Origin: Pseudidiomarina sp.
GTDB lineage: Bacteria > Pseudomonadota > Gammaproteobacteria > Enterobacterales > Alteromonadaceae
Assembly (NCBI GenBank): GCA_023260975.1
Contig: JALQTK010000007.1
Location: 5,344 to 67,733, forward strand
DNA: 62,390 nt
Direction of reading: 5' to 3'
Under the pieces are notes generated by a model. That model was not told where the DNA came from and did not search any database. It saw nothing but the letters and a program-made list of their open reading frames with translations. Shown here piece by piece: positions 39,493 to 47,798 of this stretch. Made by a program: the position numbers and the translations under genes. Numbering within the stretch: the stretch's first letter is position 1; each line of letters opens with the position of its first letter.

Positions 39493-40536
39493 TTAATTAA
39501 TTAATTCAAGAATATCGCTGTGTACGCCAGCGGCGGTTACTTCACGGCCAGCACCAGGCCCCTGAATAATCAGTGGATTTTCTGCGTAATGCTGGCTGTA
39601 AATAATAAAGTTCGCATTGCCCGCTGGCAGATGCGCATACGGCGACTGACTGGTAATAGGGGTCAGTTCAGCAGCGGCCACCACCCCGTGACTATGCTGC
39701 TGTACCGCACCTAAATAACAGAATTGTTGGGCTTGCGGGTGCTTCAACAAACGCCATTGCTCAAAATGCTGGTCAAACAAATCACGCTGCTGCCAAAACT
39801 GTTCTAAGCTGCAGTCACGCAGTGCCGGTGGCACCAAATTAGTAATCGAAATATCGGCTAAGGCTAATTGCCAGCCCGCCTCACGGGCTAAAATGAGTAA
39901 TTTCCGGGCCACATCCATACCACTCAGATCAAGCCGCGGATCGGGCTCGGTGAGGCCACGCTGAACCGCTTGCTGTAGCCAATCAGAGAGCCGGTCGCCG
40001 GGGCGATAATGCTGAAAGATCCAACTCAGCGAGCCGGAGAAATTTCCCTCTAAGCGGCGCAATTGATCATGGCAGGCCAGCCGTTCACGAATAGTACGCT
40101 GTACTGGCAAACCAGCGCCGACGGTGGTGTTATAAAGCCAGCGCTGACCGCTCTGCTGCAACTGCTGTTGCAGCAGTTGATAAAAGTCTGGGTTGCTGGA
40201 GCCGGCATACTTATTCGCGCTGACAATATCAGCACCGGCAGCAAACCACTGTGGGTAATCGCGGCTGACGATTTTACTCGCAGTTAAATCTAATACGATC
40301 ACCTGTAGCTGCTGTTGCCGTAACGAGGTGATCAATTGCGCCAAATCACAGCGTTCACCGGCCTGCTGCCACAGCGAACGCCACTGATTCAACTGCGCTG
40401 GTGCAAGCAACAGACTTTTCTGCGAACTATGCAACGAGTGCAATTGTGCTTGTGCTGGCAACTTGCTGGCAAACTGATCAAGCCATGCGCTGGCAATATT
40501 ACCGACACCGACTACCACAATGGCAAAGCTACTCAT
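39493..40536 (-). CDS. Homoserine dehydrogenase (stand-alone, lacking aspartokinase)
   Basis: A 347-residue NAD(P)-dependent enzyme making homoserine from aspartate semialdehyde. It matches the C-terminal homoserine dehydrogenase half of bifunctional MetL/ThrA: nucleotide-binding VVVGVGNIASAW near the start, SANKYAGSS with the catalytic-site Lys, TTVGAGLPV, and QGPGAGREVTAAGVHSDI at the end. There is no aspartokinase or ACT region, so it escapes the usual feedback sites. The start 40536 overlaps the metX end by eight bases, and metY follows 13 bases downstream: a dedicated homoserine supply for methionine. Confidence 0.87.
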   Translation of the reverse strand: MSSFAIVVVGVGNIASAWLDQFASKLPAQAQLHSLHSSQKSLLLAPAQLNQWRSLWQQAGERCDLAQLITSLRQQQLQVIVLDLTASKIVSRDYPQWFAAGADIVSANKYAGSSNPDFYQLLQQQLQQSGQRWLYNTTVGAGLPVQRTIRERLACHDQLRRLEGNFSGSLSWIFQHYRPGDRLSDWLQQAVQRGLTEPDPRLDLSGMDVARKLLILAREAGWQLALADISITNLVPPALRDCSLEQFWQQRDLFDQHFEQWRLLKHPQAQQFCYLGAVQQHSHGVVAAAELTPITSQSPYAHLPAGNANFIIYSQHYAENPLIIQGPGAGREVTAAGVHSDILELIN

Positions 40537-41473
40537 GACCCACCTCAGCAGCGAGGAATTGCTGCAGCGGCGCGGCGTAAGCCGAAACACTTTTTATAAA
40601 ACCATCGTGGCCATAACTTGACTCAACACAGTGCAAGCCCGCGCAGTGCGGCAGCTGTTCAGCAAATTCGGCTAACAGCTCAGCTGGCACCAATTGATCG
40701 CTGGTAAAACCGATTAATAGAGTCGGCTGGTGAATCAACTGTGGGGTCAATCGATAGCTATCCAACGCTGGTCCAAATTGCTCAAATAAATTGCGCGCAG
40801 CAACGCTATCGGCCTGCACCAATTGCTGCCCCTTACGTTCAATATAAGCGACCGCTTGCTGTGGGTCGGGAAAATACTGATCCATGGCAGCGCTACTACG
40901 ATAACTCAACATCGCCAAAGCCCGGGCTAATTGCAGCCCCTGCTCGGGCTCGCCTGCGGCATCACCAAGGCGCAGCAATTGTCGTTGAAAATAGCGCAAC
41001 ATCACTGCTTGTGCGGGCGCACGATGGGCTGCGCCAATAACTGCTAAACGGCTCATTGAAAGGCTTGTATGTTGCGCTAATTCCAACGCCACTAAGCCGC
41101 CGTATGAGCCACCAATAACCGTATGTAACTGAGTCAATCCGAGCTGCACCAGCGCTGCGGCAATCAGTTGCGCTTGCTGAGTTATGGTTGCAACAACGGG
41201 AAGCACCTGTGAATCGCCGGTACCACCCGCGTAATCCACCGCTAACACGCCAAAGCGCTGCAAATCGACAACCTTAAATAGCTCCTGCCACCAGCCACTA
41301 CCATCGGCCTGCCACACTGAGCGACCGCCGGAGATACCGCCGAGCACCAGCACTAAAGGCCCGTGCGGGTTACCAAACTCATTGAGATAAAGCTGACCAC
41401 CGGGCACCGGGCAAACATGCGTGACCAGGTGATGTGAGAGTCCGGATGAGAGTCCGGATGAGAGTACTGACAT
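40529..41473 (-). CDS. metX: MetX-type homoserine O-acyltransferase (alpha/beta hydrolase fold)
   Basis: A 314-residue acyltransferase activating homoserine (acetyl- or succinyl-CoA). The nucleophile elbow GGSYGGLVALELAQ, the acid Asp in FTSDQLVP and the His in SSYGHDGF make the catalytic triad; LVLGGISGGRSVWQ is the oxyanion/substrate part. It is shorter than most MetX (350-380). The ATG at 41473 is chosen because the longer reading from 41539 would begin on a TTG that is actually the -35 box and run through the -10. First gene of the metX-hom-metY operon, with MetJ boxes upstream. Acetyl versus succinyl use cannot be told; MetY favours acetyl. Confidence 0.83.
   Translation of the reverse strand: MSVLSSGLSSGLSHHLVTHVCPVPGGQLYLNEFGNPHGPLVLVLGGISGGRSVWQADGSGWWQELFKVVDLQRFGVLAVDYAGGTGDSQVLPVVATITQQAQLIAAALVQLGLTQLHTVIGGSYGGLVALELAQHTSLSMSRLAVIGAAHRAPAQAVMLRYFQRQLLRLGDAAGEPEQGLQLARALAMLSYRSSAAMDQYFPDPQQAVAYIERKGQQLVQADSVAARNLFEQFGPALDSYRLTPQLIHQPTLLIGFTSDQLVPAELLAEFAEQLPHCAGLHCVESSYGHDGFIKSVSAYAAPLQQFLAAEVGHE
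41436..41465. repeat. 12-base tandem repeat in the metX N-terminal codons
   Basis: GAGAGTCCGGAT occurs twice in tandem (41436-41447, 41448-41459) and starts a third partial copy. On the metX strand this gives two SSGL units near the N terminus. Such in-frame repeats can expand or contract by slippage. Confidence 0.85.
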
Positions 41474-41510
41474 AGATGAAGCGAAACCACAGTAAATAGA
41501 CGATGCCGCT

Positions 41511-41539
41511 ACCATAACCAGCTTGATGAATTTTGTCAA
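41511..41539 (-). promoter_or_regulatory. metX operon promoter
   Basis: Minus strand TTGACA (41539-41534, perfect -35), 17-base spacer, TATGGT (41516-41511). Predicted transcript start is about 30 bases before the metX ATG. The met boxes touch the upstream side of the -35. Confidence 0.7.
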
Positions 41540-41542
41540 TCT

Positions 41543-41558
41543 AGACGTTTAGATGTCT
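41543..41558. promoter_or_regulatory. MetJ operator (two adjacent met boxes)
   Basis: AGACGTTT then AGATGTCT, each 7 of 8 matches to the AGACGTCT met box, directly abutting, four bases upstream of the -35 hexamer of the metX promoter. MetJ with S-adenosylmethionine binds such tandem boxes and represses methionine genes. metJ itself is not in the window. Confidence 0.8.
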
Positions 41559-41649
41559 AAAATTAATTTATCTGGCGACTAGCAGTCATTGCATCACTAG
41601 GCAACAAGCGTTAATTTATTCACCTAAATCTAAATCAGGATCATCCGCC

Positions 41650-43074
41650 ATGCGCAGAATAGTCTCCATTCTCATCGCCAGCACTCTGTTACTGGCACTA
41701 TCAGCAACCGCCAGTGCTGAAAAGATCGCTTTGGTGGGCGGCCGACTAATTGATGGCACTGCAGAATTGCCACTGCGCAATAGCGTTATCCTGGTCAATG
41801 ACGGGATCATCGAAAAAGTCGGCACAGTAGGCGAATTGGCGGTTCCAGAAGGGTATCGAATTGTCTCTACTGAAGGCCACGATGTGTTGCCGGGTTTATG
41901 GGAAAGCCACGCCCATCTGCAATTGAGCGGCCATGCTGATTATCGCCATTGGCAACAAAACTACGGTGATCGTTTTGTCGATGAGATCATGCCTGCAGCA
42001 TTGGTGCAGTTGTTGCTCACCGGTGTTACCAGTGTTCGTGACCTCGGTGCGCCACTTGAAGATACCCGCATTATAAAACAGCAACTCGCTGATAAAACTC
42101 TCCCTGGCCCTACTTTGTATGCTTCTGGGCCGTTTATACAATGGCAGGTTGATGACTGGCAAAGCAGCTACCGTTGGGCAGTACGCAATCAACAAGATGC
42201 GGTGACCAAAGTCAATCAACTCGCTGATGCAGGCATGGATATCATCAAGTTAATTGACCAAGACGATATGCCGCGAGCGGTTGCCGAAGTGATTGTCCAG
42301 CAAGCCCATAAGCGCGGTATGAAAGTGGTTGCGCATGCGCACAAACCGAATGAAATACGGTTGGGTATCGAAATAGGTGTCGATAATTTTGAGCATACCG
42401 GTTTAACCACAGCGCCAGGCTATCCTGACGATGTCCTTACCGCGCTCAAAGAGCGCACTGCAACCGGTATTTTTCAGGGGCTGATGTTTTGGACCCCGAC
42501 GATTGAGTATCTATGGACCTACCAAGACACTATCGCCAACCCAGAATATCTCGATAATGACTGCTGGCATCGCGGTTTAAAGCCGGACACTATTGCCGAT
42601 ATTCGTCAATCAGTTGGTAAACCCGGACATCTCGTTCATTCGCAGCTGGTACCGCTGCGCAAGCCAACCCTAGAGCGCAAGATTAAGCAGCTGAAAGACG
42701 CCGGTGCGGTACTTTTGGTCGGTACCGATGTCGGTGTTCCGATGAAGTTTCATTGTCAAACAACCTGGCGCGAAATGTCGGTATGGGTTGATGACCTCGG
42801 TTTCGACGCCATGGAGACCATTCGTGCAGCGACCTATTGGCCGGCAGTTATGATGGGGGTAGAACACCGTTACGGCTCAATCACGCCAGGCAAAGTAGCC
42901 GATATTATTGCCGTGCGCGGCGACGTATTGAAATATATGGCGCTGATGCAACGAGTTGATCTAGTCATGAAAGATGGTGTTATTTACAAGCAAAATGGCC
43001 AGGTGCATGAGCACCTTCTGCCAGAGCAACTTAGACACCAAACACAATTTAATTACAGCAACAGTACCGAGTAA
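41650..43074 (+). CDS. Secreted amidohydrolase-superfamily enzyme
   Basis: A 474-residue metal-dependent hydrolase of the imidazolonepropionase/prolidase-like branch. A signal peptide (about residues 1-23, ATASA/E) precedes the composite beta-domain and the barrel with the metal motif ESHAHLQL, later VVAHAHKPNE, NFEHTG and LVGTDVGVP segments. Likely periplasmic; related proteins are often annotated as Xaa-Pro dipeptidases or deacetylases but substrate is unknown. It ends three bases before yajQ on the same strand. Confidence 0.83.
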   Translation: MRRIVSILIASTLLLALSATASAEKIALVGGRLIDGTAELPLRNSVILVNDGIIEKVGTVGELAVPEGYRIVSTEGHDVLPGLWESHAHLQLSGHADYRHWQQNYGDRFVDEIMPAALVQLLLTGVTSVRDLGAPLEDTRIIKQQLADKTLPGPTLYASGPFIQWQVDDWQSSYRWAVRNQQDAVTKVNQLADAGMDIIKLIDQDDMPRAVAEVIVQQAHKRGMKVVAHAHKPNEIRLGIEIGVDNFEHTGLTTAPGYPDDVLTALKERTATGIFQGLMFWTPTIEYLWTYQDTIANPEYLDNDCWHRGLKPDTIADIRQSVGKPGHLVHSQLVPLRKPTLERKIKQLKDAGAVLLVGTDVGVPMKFHCQTTWREMSVWVDDLGFDAMETIRAATYWPAVMMGVEHRYGSITPGKVADIIAVRGDVLKYMALMQRVDLVMKDGVIYKQNGQVHEHLLPEQLRHQTQFNYSNSTE

Positions 43075-43077
43075 TTT

Positions 43078-43563
43078 ATGCCAACGTTTGATATCGTTTC
43101 CGAAATCGATAAAGTAGAACTTAAAAATGCCGTCGACAATGCCACCCGTGAAGTAGGCACGCGCTTCGATTTCCGCGGCGTTGAAGCCCGTATCGAGTTA
43201 AAAGAGTTTACCGTAACGCTCACCTCGGAGTCGGAATTCCAAGTGCAACAGCTGCACGATTTGTTTAATAACCATTGCGCTAAACGCGGTATCAGCCTAG
43301 CCGCTTGCGATATCCCTGAAAAAGCCACCCACAGCGGCAAAACCTACAGCATGGCGATCACCTTCAAAAATGGTATCGACCAAACGCTCGCGAAAGATAT
43401 CGTTAAGCGTATCAAAGATGCCAAGCTCAAAGTGCAAGCCGCTATCCAAGGTGAAAAAGTGCGCGTCACTGGTAAGAAACGTGACGACTTGCAAAGCGCA
43501 ATTGCATTATTACGCAGCTCTGACATTGAGCAACCGTTGCAGTACGAAAACTTCCGTGACTAA
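43078..43563 (+). CDS. YajQ-family nucleotide-binding protein
   Basis: A 161-residue protein beginning [21 protein letters not shown] and containing [17 protein letters not shown] and the closing [25 protein letters not shown] pattern (referred to by position, residues about 137-161). YajQ-family proteins bind nucleotides including cyclic di-GMP in some species and influence virulence or phage gene expression. Complete, normal length. The next gene starts inside its last two codons. Confidence 0.93.
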   Translation: MPTFDIVSEIDKVELKNAVDNATREVGTRFDFRGVEARIELKEFTVTLTSESEFQVQQLHDLFNNHCAKRGISLAACDIPEKATHSGKTYSMAITFKNGIDQTLAKDIVKRIKDAKLKVQAAIQGEKVRVTGKKRDDLQSAIALLRSSDIEQPLQYENFRD

Positions 43564-44215
43564 TTGCTGCCCACTTTGCAGCAACAGTGATACGGTCTTA
43601 TTTCACACTCTCGCCTATGGCGCGCATGCCGGCCGTCAATATTGGCATTGCAATAGCTGCTGGCTGGTATTTGTACCGCCAGCTTATCAGCTCAGTGAAG
43701 GTGCTGAAGAAGCGTTCTATCAGACCCATCAGAATGATCCTGCTGACATGGGTTATCGCGGTTTTCTTAGTCGTGCAACTGAGCCATTACTGGCGTTACT
43801 TAAACCCGCATCGACGGGCCTCGACTTTGGCTGCGGACCAGCACCAACGTTATCGCAGATGCTCAGCGAACAGGGTCATCGCTGTGCTGACTATGACTAT
43901 TTCTTTGCCCAGCAACCAGATTTGCTCGAACAACAGTATGATTTCATTACCTGTACCGAAGTGATTGAGCACCTGAGCCAGCCGGCACAAGTTCTTAGCC
44001 GTCTACGGCACTGTTTAAAACCGGGCGGGTTGCTCGTTGTGATGACCCAGCATTGGATTAGTCAACAGCGTTTCAGCCAGTGGAATTACCGCAATGACCC
44101 AACGCATATTGGCTTCTATCACCAGCACACCATGCGCTGGATCGCTAACCACTGGCATTTTGAGATCTGTTATCAACAGCGCGATGTAGTTATATTTCAA
44201 CGCAAAATCGACTAG
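43556..44215 (+). CDS. Class I SAM-dependent methyltransferase with N-terminal zinc ribbon
   Basis: A 219-residue methyltransferase. The first residues carry a CPLC ... HCNSC pair (about residues 5-8 and 31-35), a probable zinc ribbon; the SAM-binding motif [16 protein letters not shown] and [18 protein letters not shown] with the HLKPGG-type helix [13 protein letters not shown] follow. The frame is open upstream, but the zinc ribbon begins exactly after a GTG at 43556 which overlaps the yajQ stop, so I place the start there. The longer reading through yajQ is a shadow. The target molecule is unknown. Some relatives modify tRNA, proteins or O-antigen sugars. Confidence 0.78.
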   Translation: MTNCCPLCSNSDTVLFHTLAYGAHAGRQYWHCNSCWLVFVPPAYQLSEGAEEAFYQTHQNDPADMGYRGFLSRATEPLLALLKPASTGLDFGCGPAPTLSQMLSEQGHRCADYDYFFAQQPDLLEQQYDFITCTEVIEHLSQPAQVLSRLRHCLKPGGLLVVMTQHWISQQRFSQWNYRNDPTHIGFYHQHTMRWIANHWHFEICYQQRDVVIFQRKID

Positions 44216-44248
44216 CATAGACAACTTCGTAGCTTAAGGAATCCGCAC

Positions 44249-45544
44249 ATGTCGCCTACTAATGAAGCACAATGGCAAGCCCGTCGATCTGGTGAGTCGA
44301 GCCAGCGCCCCGGTGACCAGCGCAATCCGTGGCAACGCGACCGCGCACGCGTGCTGCACTCAGCAAGTTTTCGGCGGCTGCAATCAAAAACCCAGATCAT
44401 GAATGTCGGCGAAAATGATTTTTATCGAACTCGCCTTACCCATAGCTTAGAAGCAGCACAAATTGGCTCCTCACTAATCAATCAATTACAGCGCTCAGCA
44501 GAACCGGCATTGGCCGCCCTGCTGCCTGATCTTAGTCTGATGGAAACCTTGTGTTTAGCGCATGATATTGGCCACCCGCCATTTGGCCATGGTGGCGAAA
44601 CAGCGCTGAATTTTAAGATGCTGCAATCAGGTGGCTTTGAAGGTAACGGTCAGACGTTTCGAATTGTTGGTAAATTAGAAGCCTATCATCCCGAACATGG
44701 TATGGACCTTACCCGTCGTTCATTATTTGGCTTGCTAAAATACCCGGTATTGATGCCCGATTTACCCGCCGCGCCCTCGCAACAGCGCGGCAGTCTGAAC
44801 CTCTGCAAGCCGGCAAAAGCGCTATTTCACTGTGATGCTGATTTGCTTGATTGGGTATTAGCCCCGCTCAACCACGATGATCGACAGTTATTTCAGCAAG
44901 TTGACCAGCTTGCGCAATCACCGTGGCAAAAATCACGCCATAAAAACCTCGATGCCTCATTGATGGAACTTGCTGATGATATTGCCTATGGCGTGCATGA
45001 TCTAGAAGATGCCGTGGTAACCGGCACCTTAACTGAACAGCAATGGCACCAGCACTTTGATGGCTTTTATGTGCAACTCGATCCAGCCTTGGCGCAGCAG
45101 TTCAAAGTACTCGGCCAGCAACTCTTTGCTGAACATCATCAACGTAAAGACGCGATTGGTGCTTTGGTGAATCTATTTGTGACTGAAGTGCGCATTACCG
45201 AGGTACTACCTAGCGCCAGCGAACCATTGATTCGTTACAATGCAACGCTGCCCACTAGCTATCGTTTGCTGCTGGATAGCTTGAAAAATATTGTCTTTGA
45301 ATATGTCATTAACCAAGCTGAAATACAGCAGTTACGTTATCGAAGTCAGTATATGTTGCTGGATTTATTTAGTGCCTTTCATAGTGACCCGCAACGATTA
45401 CTACCAGTCAATACCCGAGTACGCTGGCGCGCAGCGTTTGAGCAATTCGGTCAAGCCAGTGCGGATCGTATTCTATGCGATTATATCGCCGGCATGACCG
45501 ATGATTATGCCGAACGTATGTACCGCAATTTATTTATCACTTAA
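44249..45544 (+). CDS. dGTPase-like HD-domain protein
   Basis: A 431-residue HD-superfamily triphosphohydrolase of the type-2 dGTPase-like family, which splits dNTPs into nucleoside and triphosphate. Metal ligands in TRLTHSLEAAQIG and LAHDIGHPPFGHGGE, and later ELADDIAYGVHDLEDAV, are conserved. It is distinct from E. coli Dgt (about 505 residues) and closer to the shorter form. AAGGAA precedes the start. Confidence 0.87.
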   Translation: MSPTNEAQWQARRSGESSQRPGDQRNPWQRDRARVLHSASFRRLQSKTQIMNVGENDFYRTRLTHSLEAAQIGSSLINQLQRSAEPALAALLPDLSLMETLCLAHDIGHPPFGHGGETALNFKMLQSGGFEGNGQTFRIVGKLEAYHPEHGMDLTRRSLFGLLKYPVLMPDLPAAPSQQRGSLNLCKPAKALFHCDADLLDWVLAPLNHDDRQLFQQVDQLAQSPWQKSRHKNLDASLMELADDIAYGVHDLEDAVVTGTLTEQQWHQHFDGFYVQLDPALAQQFKVLGQQLFAEHHQRKDAIGALVNLFVTEVRITEVLPSASEPLIRYNATLPTSYRLLLDSLKNIVFEYVINQAEIQQLRYRSQYMLLDLFSAFHSDPQRLLPVNTRVRWRAAFEQFGQASADRILCDYIAGMTDDYAERMYRNLFIT

Positions 45545-45560
45545 GCAAGCCATATCGAAA

Positions 45561-45604
45561 TGAGAATAATTCGTATTAAGTATTGCAATTGCGAATAATT
45601 CTTA
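45561..45604. promoter_or_regulatory. Two Fur-box-like iron operators
   Basis: TGAGAATAATTCGTA (45561-45575) and TGCGAATAATTCTTA (45590-45604) both fit the 7-1-7 Fur pattern TGATAATNATTATCA with a few mismatches. The second lies inside the spacer of the following gene's promoter, as expected for iron repression. Confidence 0.7.
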
Positions 45605-45612
45605 TTTATAAT
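45583..45612 (+). promoter_or_regulatory. Promoter of the TonB receptor gene
   Basis: TTGCAA (45583-45588), 18-base spacer, perfect TATAAT (45607-45612). It overlaps the second Fur-box-like site, giving a leader of about 27 bases to the ATG at 45646. Confidence 0.65.
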
Positions 45613-45645
45613 AAGCACCTTGTTACAACAACGGGTGCTTTTTCC

Positions 45646-47739
45646 ATGAAATTACGTAGTTTATCGCTTCTCACAATCGCCTTATCTGCCGCGTTATCGC
45701 CTCTTGCATTCGCCACCGAGCAAAGTACTGATGCACAAAATGACAGCGCTCAAACCAACGCCAAAAGTAAACAGCTGATGCCCAGTATTGAGGTGATTCG
45801 GGTCACCGGTGACCGCGTCAGTCATGCTTATAACGAGACTGGTACCGTAGTACTTATCAATCGCCAGCAAATTGAAGCCATTCAGCCGTTATCCACGGAA
45901 GATATATTACGTCGTATACCAGGTATCAATATTAAGGGTGAAGAAGAGACCTCTATCGTCGCTAACTTTGGCTTACGTGGTTTATCCGCCAGTGAGTCAA
46001 AATCACTCTTACTCGAAGATGGTGTGCCGGTCGCGCCAGGCTTGTTTATTGGCAATGATCGTTATTTCAATCCGCGTATTCAGCGTGTCGATACCGTCGA
46101 AGTACTCAAAGGCTCAGCATCATTGCGTTATGGACCATCAACTATCGGCGGTGTCGTCAACTACATCACCAAAACACCCGATGATGGCGTGAAACTAGCC
46201 GCTCGTGTGGGGGCCTTTAATCTACGCGAAGCCACCTTAGAAGCAGGTGGTCGCAGCGCTGATGACGCCAGTTTTGCAGGGGTTGTGATCAGTCATTCCA
46301 GCAGCGATGGTTTTATGGACAAAGGTTATGAAATGACTGATGCGATGGTTAAAGCCGGAACACAGTTAAAAACCAATCAGCGGGTCGGTATTAAATTGTC
46401 CTATCATAGCAATGACGCCAACATTTCCTATCGTGGCATTCTGCTCGAGGCTTACAATAATGGCGAGCGTTACAATCCGGCGCCCGATGATTGGTATCTA
46501 ACCGACCGCGTTGCCATTGACCTGAACCATGAATGGCTGATCAGCGATACCGTTACCATGAAAACATTGCTGTATTGGAGCGAGGTAAGTCGCGACTATT
46601 GGCGCTATGGCGTGGATACTGCAGCGTCGAACAGCGCTGGGCGTTGGGTCTATACCGATAATCTAACTGGCAACAACCGTAGCTTCGATCGCATCGGTAT
46701 CGAGAGCCGTTTGGCGTGGAGCCATCAGCTCGGTAACCTGCTTGCCGACAGTGAATTTGGTCTGCGCATCATGAGTGAAGAATCAGATGACAAGCAAATT
46801 CGTGCAACGCGAGCGAACGACCGAACCGGTAACAATGCCCGGCACTTACAAGACAGCGCTACCAGTTACGCGGGCTACCTGCAAACACGTATTGCCGTAA
46901 CCGACCAACTGAGTTTAACCCCAGGCATACGCATTGAATCGTATCAACAGGAACGGGTCGTTTTCACGCAAAGCAATGCCAACGCGAAAACCACTAACAC
47001 CGAAGTGTTGCCAGGCGTCGGTTTCACCTACGAATTGAGCAATAACGCACAGCTGTATGGCGGTATTTATCGCGCCTTTTCACCAGCATCCAACGGCGTC
47101 GCCTTAGATGGCTTAACCGACCAGCAGCTTGATGGTGAACGTTCCACCAACTATGAAATGGGTGTTCGTGGTGACACTGGTCAGTGGCGTTATGAAGTTG
47201 CAGCGTTCACAATGGATTTCGCCAACCAGGTAGTGACCGGCAACAGTGACCCGAATCTGTCGCAGTCAAATGCTGGCGCTACTGAACATCACGGTATGGA
47301 GTTTGCCCTGGGGTATGACTTTGACAATGGTTGGGTATGGGATACCAACGCGACCTGGATTCCGAAGTCAGAATTTTTAACCGGAAGTTTTGCTGGTAAC
47401 CGCTTGCCGTATGCACCTAAAGTACTCGCCAACATGAGCCTTACTTATCAATACGACAAGCTAAGCACTGCATTATCAGTACATCACCGTGGCGAGCAAT
47501 TTGGCACCCCCGATAACCGCGTTGATATTCCAAGCAATGCTGCCGGCGGCATTTGGGGTGGTTTACTACCCGCCTATACGCTGTTTGATTTGACCGCACA
47601 GTACCAAGTCAACGAGCAGTTACAATTCGTTGGTGCGATCAAGAATTTAACCGATGAAAGCTATATTAGCGGTCTGCGCCAAGGTATTTACGTTGGCCCT
47701 GAACGTAGCGTTGAAGTCGGTGTCCGTTACGCGTTTTAA
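45646..47739 (+). CDS. FecA-type TonB-dependent siderophore receptor
   Basis: A 697-residue outer-membrane receptor. Signal peptide about residues 1-24, TonB box EVIRVTG, then a plug with EDILRRIPGINIKGEEE, FGLRGLSASESKSLLLEDGVPVAPG segment (described by position, about residues 95-135) and VLKGSASLRYGPSTIGGVVNYITKTP-like region, and a beta-barrel ending in Phe. The plug is of the FecA (ferric citrate) type. Iron-repressed expression is inferred from the Fur-like sites. The ATG at 45646 is chosen because the in-frame reading from 45583 would start inside the promoter. Followed by a strong terminator. Confidence 0.87.
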   Translation: MKLRSLSLLTIALSAALSPLAFATEQSTDAQNDSAQTNAKSKQLMPSIEVIRVTGDRVSHAYNETGTVVLINRQQIEAIQPLSTEDILRRIPGINIKGEEETSIVANFGLRGLSASESKSLLLEDGVPVAPGLFIGNDRYFNPRIQRVDTVEVLKGSASLRYGPSTIGGVVNYITKTPDDGVKLAARVGAFNLREATLEAGGRSADDASFAGVVISHSSSDGFMDKGYEMTDAMVKAGTQLKTNQRVGIKLSYHSNDANISYRGILLEAYNNGERYNPAPDDWYLTDRVAIDLNHEWLISDTVTMKTLLYWSEVSRDYWRYGVDTAASNSAGRWVYTDNLTGNNRSFDRIGIESRLAWSHQLGNLLADSEFGLRIMSEESDDKQIRATRANDRTGNNARHLQDSATSYAGYLQTRIAVTDQLSLTPGIRIESYQQERVVFTQSNANAKTTNTEVLPGVGFTYELSNNAQLYGGIYRAFSPASNGVALDGLTDQQLDGERSTNYEMGVRGDTGQWRYEVAAFTMDFANQVVTGNSDPNLSQSNAGATEHHGMEFALGYDFDNGWVWDTNATWIPKSEFLTGSFAGNRLPYAPKVLANMSLTYQYDKLSTALSVHHRGEQFGTPDNRVDIPSNAAGGIWGGLLPAYTLFDLTAQYQVNEQLQFVGAIKNLTDESYISGLRQGIYVGPERSVEVGVRYAF

Positions 47740-47768
47740 GCGAACGTCAGCGCCCTGCTACACCTTGT

Positions 47769-47795
47769 AATGGCCTCTTCGGAGGCCATTTTTTA
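47769..47795 (+). terminator. Intrinsic terminator after the FecA-type receptor gene
   Basis: AATGGCCTC-TTCG-GAGGCCATT, a perfect nine-base stem with a stable TTCG tetraloop, followed by TTTTAT. A classical Rho-independent terminator; it ends just before the convergent permease gene's stop. Confidence 0.93.
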
Positions 47796-47798
47796 TCG

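Noticed and set aside
41474-41539. Longer metX reading starting at a TTG
   Set aside because: The TTG is part of the -35 box and the stretch contains the -10.
43370-43555. Extension of the methyltransferase through yajQ in another frame
   Set aside because: Lies in the coding body of yajQ with no match to methyltransferases.
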